A DNA stretch of 8,395 bases from Verrucomicrobiota bacterium (GCA_003176035.1 PSRL01000200.1:1-8395); one strand, 5' to 3'. Shown: positions 1 to 6,194, counted from the first letter of the stretch. The notes: generated by a model not told the origin, from the sequence alone. Numbers and translations are program-made.

Positions 1-876
1 ATCCGAAGCGCCTTTTTCACCGAGATCCACAACTTTATTTCCCAGTTCCTTTTCAGAGATCGAGTCGTCCCGCAGCGCTGCAGTCGGGATCGAATACAGA
101 TGACGGCTGGAAAGCGGACAGTAATAAAGGGTGGCTCCATCAGCGGAAAGGGCAATGCCATCTGCTGCCACAGTCAGGGGAACAGGCGCATGATTTAATT
201 TTCGAAGTATCCATGTTTCTCCCTCCACCATAGGAACAAATGTCTTATCCGGAGACGTGGAGGAGTGGCCACTTAAGCGACGCAAAACCTTTCCGCTTGA
301 TAAATCTACCACAAGAATGGCCCCGGGCCCGTGAAGAGAGGAGTCCGTAACATAAGCTACTCCTTCCTTGCCAATTCGAAGATCAAATCGCACATCATTA
401 ACATAAGTGGTGGGCAATACTGCGCTAGGTGGAAATACAATGGTTTTAACCACTTGATTTGTAACAAGGTCAATTGCAATTAACTTTGCGCCTCCGGAAA
501 TCGGTGGGCGAAAAGAAGGAGAGGCCGTATCGAGAATCCAAAGTCGATCTTTTGCGTCAACCACGACACTTTGCACGCTGATCAATGTATCGCTAGGTCG
601 AGACTCATCCGCACGATTTATATTCGCATTCGGGAACGGAATCAATTTGCCATCTCGAATTTCAGCGACAGTAAATGGCACATGATCTCCCCACCGAGGA
701 AAATTTACAAAAATACGTCCCTGCCTGGAAACTGTTACTCCCGCGGGCATTGAGTCTAAAAATTTAAAGACAGGCTCGATATGACCAATCGTACGCTCAG
801 AAGGCAGAGAACTCTGGGCTATTACACTGACAGGAAATAAGAAAATGCAGACCAGAAAACGAACAATGGTGGACAT
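1..876 (-). CDS. Secreted Yellow/major royal jelly-family (MRJP) beta-propeller protein, C-terminus cut off by window edge
   Basis: The minus strand is open from an ATG at 876 to the left edge, 292 codons with no stop. Residues 1-20 form a Sec signal peptide: Arg near the start, a hydrophobic stretch, then VIA before Gln21. There is no lipobox, so the product should be periplasmic or exported. The mature part carries Yellow/MRJP motifs: MPAGVTVS (43-50), an FPRWGD segment (59-64), VQSVVVDAKDRLWILDT (101-117), YVNDVRFD (158-165), AYVTDS (174-179) and DGIALSADGATLYYCPL (239-255), followed by RHLYS. These are beta-propeller repeats; bacterial members are often annotated as L-dopachrome tautomerase-related or gluconolactonase-like. 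The substrate cannot be read from sequence. No good Shine-Dalgarno precedes the ATG, and the leader is AT-rich. Family membership is secure and function is not. The rest of the gene lies left of the window. Confidence 0.9.
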   Translation of the reverse strand, partial: MSTIVRFLVCIFLFPVSVIAQSSLPSERTIGHIEPVFKFLDSMPAGVTVSRQGRIFVNFPRWGDHVPFTVAEIRDGKLIPFPNANINRADESRPSDTLISVQSVVVDAKDRLWILDTASPSFRPPISGGAKLIAIDLVTNQVVKTIVFPPSAVLPTTYVNDVRFDLRIGKEGVAYVTDSSLHGPGAILVVDLSSGKVLRRLSGHSSTSPDKTFVPMVEGETWILRKLNHAPVPLTVAADGIALSADGATLYYCPLSSRHLYSIPTAALRDDSISEKELGNKVVDLGEKGASD

Positions 877-990
877 ATTAAATTTAAATAAGCAAAGGTT
901 CGAATATTTTACAGAACAAAAATCGTTCACAACGGCTACGATTTTCACAAAAACTGATCTTATTTGCTCATACGCAACTCCTCACCTCTC

Positions 991-1068
991 TCCCAAAACC
1001 TAGGAAGGCTAGCATTCCATGGCAGAAGGGGGTTCTTTCATACAACCCAAACCTCTTATAGCGAGAGC
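991..1068 (+). repeat. Partial copy of a dispersed repeat (related to 3345-3402 on the other strand)
   Basis: The first 14 bases, TCCCAAAACCTAGG, are identical to the right end of the foldback element at 3226-3402 read on the minus strand. Further shared blocks follow in the same order: AGAAG, ACAACCCA and GCGAGAGC. This copy is about 20 bases longer between those blocks. No matching second end was found downstream, so it is probably a decayed or partial copy. Confidence 0.5.
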
Positions 1069-1531
1069 ACTATAAAATCGGAGTTATTCGCGTATGCAAT
1101 ACCAGACGCCTCTGATTCTTTCTTTCAGCAGCCTCCCTATCGTCCCAGTTGCTTGTGAGCGCACTTCCTCAGATCAACTCCACTTGCTTCCAATCGGTGC
1201 CTCCGCACATTAAACCAATGGGAGTTGGGGATATTCTGCCTAAGTCCTGCTCAATCCCTGCATTTCCCCGGGACACTTTCAATGGATTTTTTCCTCAAGT
1301 TTCCTTCTCATCCTCCTCACTAAAAATTGCGAGCGAAGGAGCAGGCCACTACGGCATTGCTGATGCTGAGGACCTTTTATCACTCAACTCCCCCTTCGCA
1401 GCTACTAAATCAGGATCTGCTCAGCGGCAACCGCCTCAAACCCTCGCCCCTCATACCGCCCACATAAAATCCGTTTTCTCCACACCCCACCTTCTCCCTA
1501 CGATAGGTAGAATAACCCCCCGTTACCAGAG

Positions 1532-1636
1532 TATAGCGTACTATAAAAAAGTCATTAGACAAAGTTTTGGTTCACCTTACTCTGGATTATGTACAAGTTA
1601 ATTGTACGTTATTAAACAAACAAACTTAGCTAAGTT
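1532..1636. promoter_or_regulatory. Cluster of three AT-rich dyads upstream of the 488-aa gene (possible operators)
   Basis: Three inverted repeats lie within 105 bases. They are TATAG-CGTA-CTATA at 1532-1545, GTACAA-GTTAA-TTGTAC at 1591-1607, and the perfect 14-base palindrome AACTTAGCTAAGTT at 1623-1636. The last ends 17 bases before the ATG at 1654. The arms differ in sequence, so they need not bind one regulator. A TATACT at 1640-1645 could be a -10 element giving a nearly leaderless transcript, but it has no good -35 partner. The operator role is inference. Confidence 0.35.
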
Positions 1637-1653
1637 AATTATACTGATACTAT

Positions 1654-3120
1654 ATGTTTACAAATACACAGGGCAATGCAGGCATTTTACCTCCATACAC
1701 ACAACTAAACACATTTTCGGATCCAAAATCCAAACCGGCTGCTCCCCAAACAGATGTTCCTGCTCAATCAGGAAAATCGAATCATTCGCAGCTTAATCAG
1801 CTCATACTCAAAAAAACACTCACATATCGAAACACACAATTCACAGCGCCCGAACCACCGAAGGCACAGCTGACTGCTGATCAAGAGAAGGAAATAGATG
1901 ATTTTATTAATAACCTGAGTGGCTATTTCTCTATTTCTAAGGAGGAAGCAGAGGCATTAAAGAAAGCGATTCCCGATGCGGTAGCTAAATACGGACATAT
2001 GGAGAAGGGCCAAGCATATCTTGGCAAATTGCTTGCTCAACAGTATTTAACTACTCTACTCCTTGAGACTGTTGCAAAGTGCAAGGGATCATCTGGGTCA
2101 AATCTTTCCGCTGGTGATATCACAAAACTCGTAGATATATTCACCAGGCATGCGGCAAGCAAAGCAGAAGAAAGCAGTAGTCTTTTAGCTCTCGAAGACC
2201 TAACGGCAGAGGAGTTTCAGGAGTATAAACAGGGGAAGGGGCCTAGCCCCAGCACGATATTTGGGCCTACTTCCCAACAAGAAGAAATCATAAAGGACAC
2301 CATAAAAAATCTGGATTCCAAAGGCACTTCCTATGTAGCCGGACAATATTCCAATGCCGACATGGCTCTTTTGTTTAGCAATATGCTTCAATCGATACAA
2401 GAAAAGCTAGGGCGGCAACTCTCACCCGACGAAACAAAACAATTGTTTAAGGAAGCGGGTGAGTCTATCGAACAAGATGCTGCAGCTACGGGGGGCACAT
2501 ATAAGAGGGGACGCGGCGCTGTGGGCGTAGCAGATGATATTATTGCGGAATGGACAAAGCCTGCGCCTGAGCCAAAACCATTAAATGATGAGGAAAAGGC
2601 AGCTATAGATAAAGCCAAGCAGCAATACAATCTGACTCCAGATCAAGTCGCAAAACTCACCCAAGCCATTCAAAACATCGACGCGGCTGCATCAAAAAAA
2701 GCAGGCAAAGAAACTCACATTCCAAGTCCTGCCGATAAGGAGATATTGGGTATTGCAAATGAGATACGTGAAGGCGCTGATCCTTCGGATCCTGCATTCA
2801 TAGACAAATGGGCTACAGTCGCATATGTCAACTCAAAACCAGATAAAACCTACCTTACTATAAAGGAAGACGCCGCGGTTAAGGAAATGGCGAAAGAGTT
2901 TGGTGTGGATGAGAATTTGTTGCGCACGATCGTTATGACACTAGACCAAAACGCTGAAAAGGGAGGTGACGTGGCATATAGCATAGATGATAATATACTC
3001 CTAATATCAAATATTGCAGATACATTGTCGAAGGACTCCAGTCCAAGCGCAGTTCAAAAAATCCTAAGCGATCTTAATGGGGTTCCCCAGCCTTTGCCTC
3101 TCCCATTCAGTCGCAGTTAA
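1654..3120 (+). CDS. Hypothetical protein, 488 aa, hydrophilic with internal helical repeats; function unknown
   Basis: I do not recognise this family. The ATG at 1654 is forced: an in-frame TGA sits three codons upstream and the next Met is residue 116. There is no Shine-Dalgarno. The protein has no signal peptide and no membrane segment. Residues 1-70 are rich in Asn, Gln, Ser, Thr and Pro and look disordered; the rest is Lys/Glu/Ala-rich and probably helical. One module seems repeated: residues 65-112 (APEP, then LTADQEKEID ... EALKKAI) resemble 304-346 (APEP, then LNDEEKAAID ... KLTQAI), and 405-436 resemble its second half more weakly. It is monocistronic, with its own terminator 32 bases after the stop. 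A disordered polar N-terminus before helical modules would suit a secreted or scaffold protein, but there is no direct evidence for either. That it is a real gene rests on length, the terminator and ordinary composition. Confidence 0.8.
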   Translation: MFTNTQGNAGILPPYTQLNTFSDPKSKPAAPQTDVPAQSGKSNHSQLNQLILKKTLTYRNTQFTAPEPPKAQLTADQEKEIDDFINNLSGYFSISKEEAEALKKAIPDAVAKYGHMEKGQAYLGKLLAQQYLTTLLLETVAKCKGSSGSNLSAGDITKLVDIFTRHAASKAEESSSLLALEDLTAEEFQEYKQGKGPSPSTIFGPTSQQEEIIKDTIKNLDSKGTSYVAGQYSNADMALLFSNMLQSIQEKLGRQLSPDETKQLFKEAGESIEQDAAATGGTYKRGRGAVGVADDIIAEWTKPAPEPKPLNDEEKAAIDKAKQQYNLTPDQVAKLTQAIQNIDAAASKKAGKETHIPSPADKEILGIANEIREGADPSDPAFIDKWATVAYVNSKPDKTYLTIKEDAAVKEMAKEFGVDENLLRTIVMTLDQNAEKGGDVAYSIDDNILLISNIADTLSKDSSPSAVQKILSDLNGVPQPLPLPFSRS

Positions 3121-3150
3121 TTCAAACGGTCTGCTTATTTTGAATGAAGT

Positions 3151-3186
3151 GGAGAGCTTCCTCAGATGAGGAAGCTCTCTTTTTTA
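3151..3186 (+). terminator. Intrinsic (Rho-independent) terminator of the 488-aa gene
   Basis: A perfect 12-bp stem, GAGAGCTTCCTC at 3152-3163 and GAGGAAGCTCTC at 3168-3179, encloses a 4-base AGAT loop. Six T residues follow (3180-3185). It lies 32 bases past the stop of the upstream gene and is the clearest terminator in the window. Confidence 0.95.
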
Positions 3187-3764
3187 TAAAATATCCCAAA
3201 CCTGATTTAATAATTATAGAATTTATCCCAAAACCAGGAAGGCCGGCGCGAGAAGCAATTATGACATAGGATCAGGAGCAAGGGTGGTCATTGTTTTCTC
3301 TGCGATAGCTGACCGATCAAGCGACACTATCTTATGACAGAAGGGCTCTCGCTCAGTGGGTTGTGGGTCTTCTGGCAACGCCGGTCTCCCTAGGTTTTGG
3401 GAAAAGTTCCAGATCAAAAAAATCTTCTAGGATTCCGGAGAGGGGGACATGAGGTTAAACTCCCCCCGAAGACTCAACCCCCGCCTACACCCTCCCCGGA
3501 ACCAAATCACTGGATTACTAGATTTGAAGATAAAAATTGTAAAGAGCCGGACCTAGCCAACTTATCCATTTCTCAAAATGGGGAGTTTTCTTGCCATCGC
3601 ACCCTTTGCCATTCTTCCCTTCCCTATGGTTTACAAATATACTGGTTGTTTCGCTTTGAACAACCCTCTAAAAGATAGCATAATCTACCTACTGAAAACC
3701 GGCTGCTAAAATCAAGAAATCTCAAACAGCCGAGGGGGTCCGGTGTTCCATTCTCAGAAATGAC
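3187..3764. other. Intergenic stretch: foldback repeat plus sequence without a convincing gene
   Basis: Between the terminator and the SAM-regulated operon I see the foldback element (3226-3402) and a small stem-loop with CGGCTG/CAGCCG arms (3697-3732). An open frame at 3397-3678 starts inside the right end of the repeat, has a Pro-rich unlikely translation and no ribosome-binding site, and is rejected. Nothing else here is supportable. Confidence 0.6.
3226..3402. repeat. 177-bp foldback element with ~23-24-bp imperfect terminal inverted repeats (MITE-like)
   Basis: The left end begins TCCCAAAACC-AGGAAGGCCGGCG (3226-3248). The right end, read on the minus strand, begins TCCCAAAACCTAGG and ends ACCGGCG (3402-3379). 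The two ends match at most positions, with one indel and a few substitutions. There is no coding frame inside and no clear target-site duplication. A related partial copy lies at 991-1068, and a shorter TCCCAAACCTGAT lies just left at 3194-3206. A non-autonomous transposable element or an extragenic palindromic repeat are both possible. Confidence 0.55.
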
Positions 3765-3793
3765 TTGAACGGCCGCTTGCGGCTCTCTATTTT
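3765..3793 (+). promoter_or_regulatory. Sigma-70-type promoter of the SAM-regulated operon
   Basis: TTGAAC (3765-3770) and TATTTT (3788-3793) are separated by exactly 17 bases. Transcription would start near 3800, which is where the first strand of the riboswitch P1 helix begins. That agreement between promoter and RNA element raises confidence. Confidence 0.7.
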
Positions 3794-3797
3794 ACAG

Positions 3798-3899
3798 CCA
3801 TCTTATCGAGAGTGACGGAGGGACTGGCCCAAAGAAGTCACGGCAACCGCTAGAGGAAAAATTCCGAGGATTTCATCCTAATCGACTCAAATTAAGTGG
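3798..3899 (+). ncRNA. SAM-I riboswitch (S-box leader)
   Basis: This is a cis-acting RNA that binds S-adenosylmethionine and normally shuts off methionine or SAM synthesis genes when SAM is plentiful. The S-box core is visible in order: TCTTATCGAGAG (3801-3812), GGAGGGACTGGCCC (3817-3830), GAA, CGGCAACC (3841-3848) and AGGAAAAATTCC (3854-3865). Helices are P1, CCA-T-CTTA (3798-3805) with TAAG-TGG (3893-3899); P2, GTGAC (3812-3816) with GTCAC (3837-3841); and P4, AGGAT/ATCCT (3867-3879). P3 is very short, little more than CC/GG, which is unusual. After the aptamer, ATTTGG (3903-3908) can pair with CCAAAT (3943-3948), with flanking GG/CC that would compete with P1. No T-run follows, so transcription termination versus translational control cannot be decided. 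Confidence 0.88.
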
Positions 3900-4028
3900 G
3901 TTATTTGGAAGAAAAGGAAGGTTTTTCCGAAAGGTTCGGGTGCCAAATCCAGAGAGATGAGATAGTTTTCTCTCCCTAAGCTCTCGATAGGCACTATAGG
4001 TACTAATTACTATTGATTTAAGGACACT

Positions 4029-5309
4029 ATGAGCCTGAGCGGGAAAACATATTTTAAAAACCTGAAATGCCGGGAGTGTAATAGGCTCTATCCCAAAGAA
4101 GCCCTTCACGTTTGCGAGTTTGATTTTGGTCCTCTCGAAGCTGCGTACGACTACGATGCGATTGCTCGGGATCTCAACCATGAGGTCCTCGCCGACCGTC
4201 CTTATTCCATGTGGCGTTATAGGGAGCTACTCCCGATCGATGCGGAGCCGACGGTTGGCCTTCAAGTAGGGTTCACACCTCTCATCCGTGCGGATCGCCT
4301 GGCAAAAAAACTTGGGATCAAGGAACTTTGGGTCAAAAACGACAGCGTCAATTATCCGACGCTCTCCTTTAAGGATCGCGTGGTTGCGGTGGCCCTTTCC
4401 CGCGCCCGGGAGCTCGGTTTTGAAATCGTTGCATGCGCCTCGACGGGCAACCTGGCGAATTCAGTGGCTGCAAACGCCGCATCGGCCGGCCTCAGAAGTT
4501 ACGTACTAATTCCTTGTGACTTAGAACAAGGAAAAGTGCTGGGTTCCCTGGTCTATGGGACCAATGTGATTGGCATCCGTGGCGTTTATGATCTTGTCAA
4601 TCGGCTTTGCTCGGAAATTGCAGGCAAATATGGTTGGGGTTTCGTCAACGTCAATCTTCGGCCCTACTATTCCGAAGGGTCCAAAACCATGGGGTTTGAA
4701 ATTCTGGAACAGCTTGATTGGAAAGTGCCCCGACATACGGTGGTTTGTATGGCCAGCGGTTCCCTTCTCACCAAAATTCATAAAGCCTATAAGGAGGCGG
4801 CTCTCATAGGGTTAGTGCGAGAGGAAACACCTTTTTCGATCCATGGCGCGCAAGCAGCCGGATGTGCGCCTATCAGTAGCGCTTTTAAACGCGGCACTGA
4901 CATTATCAAGCCGGTTTCCCATCCTCAAACCATTGCAAAATCTTTGGCAATCGGAACTCCAGCCGATGGCTATTATGCGGTGCACACCATGCACGATACG
5001 GGCGGTTCTTGCGAAGATTGTACCGACGATGAAATTGTGGAAGGCATTCGTTTGCTTGCCGAATGTGAGGGAATTTTCTCCGAAACGGCTGGCGGAGTCA
5101 CCGTAGCCTGCACCAAAAAACTCATTGAAAATGGAAATATCCCACGCAATGAATCAGCCGTGATCTGCATCACCGGCAACGGATTAAAAACTCAGGAAGC
5201 CCTTGTGGGAAAATGCGGCGAGCCTCGCATCATTTCCCCTAGCCTCCGTGAATTTGACGAACGCATCGGAGTCGAGCTGACTTCTCCACCTCCCTTTGCC
5301 AGCCGATAA
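4029..5309 (+). CDS. Threonine synthase-family PLP enzyme, probably a SAM-regulated homocysteine-forming enzyme
   Basis: A 426-residue cytoplasmic PLP enzyme of fold type II. TLSFKDR (111-117) holds the Schiff-base lysine, Lys115. ASTGN (137-141) is the substrate/phosphate-side loop, SGSL (243-246) lies in the usual PLP-phosphate loop region, and ETAGG (352-356) and TGNGLK (382-387) are typical of threonine synthases. An N-terminal zinc-ribbon-like part has Cys14, Cys17 and Cys29, but the usual fourth Cys before GPLE is replaced by Asp. The ATG follows AAGGA at 4020-4024 with a 4-base gap. Classical threonine synthase converts O-phosphohomoserine to threonine. Here a SAM riboswitch leads the gene and a sulfur carrier and NIL protein follow, so I infer that sulfur replaces water and homocysteine is made. 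I recall similar MetM/MetO-type pairs being described in Streptomyces but cannot verify that here. Plain ThrC activity remains possible. Confidence 0.9.
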   Translation: MSLSGKTYFKNLKCRECNRLYPKEALHVCEFDFGPLEAAYDYDAIARDLNHEVLADRPYSMWRYRELLPIDAEPTVGLQVGFTPLIRADRLAKKLGIKELWVKNDSVNYPTLSFKDRVVAVALSRARELGFEIVACASTGNLANSVAANAASAGLRSYVLIPCDLEQGKVLGSLVYGTNVIGIRGVYDLVNRLCSEIAGKYGWGFVNVNLRPYYSEGSKTMGFEILEQLDWKVPRHTVVCMASGSLLTKIHKAYKEAALIGLVREETPFSIHGAQAAGCAPISSAFKRGTDIIKPVSHPQTIAKSLAIGTPADGYYAVHTMHDTGGSCEDCTDDEIVEGIRLLAECEGIFSETAGGVTVACTKKLIENGNIPRNESAVICITGNGLKTQEALVGKCGEPRIISPSLREFDERIGVELTSPPPFASR

Positions 5310-5354
5310 TCGCAAATATTTCCCTTTCATCACCAGTTTAATTATCTCACTCAT

Positions 5355-5630
5355 ATGCCTATACTTGTCCACATTCCCACTCCTCTCCGTAAGCTCACTG
5401 CGGAAGCCGAAATAGTTTCTGCCGAAGGGAAAACCGTAGAAGAAATTCTCACACATCTCAACCGGACCTATCCCGGATTAGATGAACGGCTTCGGGACGA
5501 GAATGGAAATATCCGTCGATTTATCAATATTTTTCTCAACGACGAGGATATCCGCTTTCTTCAAGATAAAGCCACCCCCGTTAAAGAAGGCGACGAAATC
5601 AGCATTTTACCAGCAATCGCAGGGGGTTAA
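5355..5630 (+). CDS. ThiS/MoaD-like ubiquitin-fold sulfur carrier protein ending in Gly-Gly
   Basis: A 91-residue beta-grasp protein. Visible features are an opening strand (VHIPTPLRKL), the TVEEILTHL helix (27-35), a YPGLDERL segment, a FINIFLNDEDIRFL stretch and a VKEGDEISILPAIAGG tail that ends exactly at Gly90-Gly91. In ThiS, MoaD and CysO the terminal glycine is adenylated by an E1-like enzyme and turned into a thiocarboxylate that gives up sulfur. Here the diglycine is already exposed, so no C-terminal trimming is needed. The gene starts 45 bases after the threonine synthase-like gene with no Shine-Dalgarno, and probably shares its SAM-controlled transcript. The likeliest role is sulfur donor for homocysteine formation by the upstream enzyme. 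Molybdopterin synthesis (MoaD) is less likely because no MoaE or other moa gene is nearby. Confidence 0.85.
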   Translation: MPILVHIPTPLRKLTAEAEIVSAEGKTVEEILTHLNRTYPGLDERLRDENGNIRRFINIFLNDEDIRFLQDKATPVKEGDEISILPAIAGG

Positions 5631-5904
5631 TCCTGCCCCTCCTCCAAGTCGCAGACCTCGTGATTGCTATTACAGAAACCTCCATGCAGTATAGCAAACC
5701 CATTCTAAAATGATTACAGATTTGATGCTCTAGTCGCCCAAAGGGCTGCGGTCCCCTTGAGCTGTTTCGGCAAGCCCAGGTTCACCGGAATTTTTTTCCG
5801 AATCAGCAGCTGCCGGATCTAAGGGAAATAGAACGACAAAGGTGTGACCATTTTAGCGGAATTTCGCTATAAAGTTGAGCAACCACCATCCATCTCCTAT
5901 TCCC
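5631..5904 (+). other. 274-base gap inside the operon, with dyads
   Basis: The sulfur carrier and NIL genes are unusually far apart for one operon. The gap has three small dyads. GGGCTGC and GCAAGCCC form a bulged hairpin (about 5743-5779), CGGAA-TTTTT-TTCCG lies at 5786-5800, and the operator-like 5854-5869 is listed separately. No gene is supportable here. It may hold a processing site, an attenuator or a second promoter. Confidence 0.45.
5854..5873 (+). promoter_or_regulatory. Operator-like dyad overlapping a possible -10 upstream of the NIL gene
   Basis: TAGCGgAATTtCGCTA (5854-5869) is a 16-base palindrome with one mismatched pair. It overlaps TATAAA (5868-5873), which could be a -10 element placing a start about 25 bases before the NIL ATG at 5905. 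The -35 region at about 5845 (TGACCA) is weak. The centre is AATT, not the CG typical of LacI-family operators, so the neighbouring regulator is not an obvious ligand. Confidence 0.3.
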
Positions 5905-6153
5905 ATGGCAACCCAAAGCAGCAGACTCTGGCTCAGCTTCCCAGCTAAGCTGGTAACCCAACCTGTCATTTATGAGTTGGGAAAAAAGTTTTCGATCACT
6001 AGCAATATCCGACAAGCCAGCGTCACCGAAGAAATCGGAATTATGTCGGTAGAGCTCAACGGCGAACGCGAGGAGATCACACGAGCAATCCAATGGCTGG
6101 AAAGTTTAGCTATTAAGGTTGAGCCCGTGGAAATCAACACAATCGAAGGCTGA
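5905..6153 (+). CDS. Stand-alone NIL-domain protein, probable partner in sulfur/methionine metabolism
   Basis: An 82-residue protein that is almost entirely one NIL domain, the small alpha/beta domain found at the C-terminus of the methionine ABC transporter ATPase MetN and fused to ferredoxins in anaerobes. Visible are RLWLSFPAKLVTQPVIYEL (7-25), SNIRQASV (33-40), GIMSVELNG (45-53), the helix EEITRAIQWLESL (56-68) and VEPVEI (72-77). It has no cysteine, so unlike NIL-ferredoxins it carries neither an iron-sulfur cluster nor a sulfur relay itself. I chose the ATG at 5905 over an in-frame TTG at 5875, which would add ten residues outside the domain. In MetN the domain binds methionine allosterically. 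Here it could sense methionine or assist sulfur transfer; both are inference from its place behind the SAM riboswitch and sulfur carrier. Confidence 0.82.
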   Translation: MATQSSRLWLSFPAKLVTQPVIYELGKKFSITSNIRQASVTEEIGIMSVELNGEREEITRAIQWLESLAIKVEPVEINTIEG

Positions 6154-6194
6154 CGGCTTCCCTGCATAGCCCCCCTGACTTCGTCCGGAGCCGT
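6153..6194 (+). terminator. Weak stem-loop after the NIL gene, possible 3' end of the operon
   Basis: ACGGCTtCC (6153-6161) can pair with GGAGCCGT (6187-6194) with one bulge, closing a 25-base loop. No T-tract follows, so this is not a good intrinsic terminator. A second possible stem, GTTGGCC/GGCCAGC, lies within about 6214-6243, before the end of the convergent LacI gene. Confidence 0.25.

Larger units (their letters stand above)
877..1653. other. Intergenic stretch without a convincing gene
   Basis: This 777-base stretch separates the leftward MRJP gene from the rightward 488-residue gene. It must hold promoters for both, but I see no clear -35/-10 pair. It contains a partial repeat copy (991-1068), a C-rich, G-poor run around 1431-1500, and three dyads near its right end. 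Open frames exist, the longest from 1149 to 1601. They need non-ATG starts, overlap each other, have Ser/Pro-rich low-complexity translations and match no family I know, so I treat them as chance. Confidence 0.6.

Noticed and set aside
1149..1601. 150-codon open frame in the left intergenic region
   Set aside because: It uses a non-ATG start without a ribosome-binding site and is Ser/Pro-rich. It matches no family I recognise and lies in a C-rich stretch where long open frames arise by chance.
3397..3678. 93-codon open frame after the foldback repeat
   Set aside because: It begins inside the repeat end, has a Pro-rich low-complexity translation and no Shine-Dalgarno, and stops before the operon promoter.
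3697..3732. CGGCTG/CAGCCG stem-loop as a terminator
   Set aside because: The stem is short, the loop is long, the following bases are G-rich, and no gene ends just upstream.
3933..3950. T-loop-like GGTTCGG suggesting a tRNA
   Set aside because: No acceptor, D or anticodon arms fit around it. It belongs to the riboswitch downstream region.
3873..4181. Minus-strand frame across the riboswitch and the start of the threonine-synthase-like gene
   Set aside because: It overlaps a conserved RNA element and a well-supported gene on the other strand.
5875..5904. TTG at 5875 as the NIL protein start
   Set aside because: It adds ten residues outside the domain. The ATG at 5905 begins just before the NIL fold.
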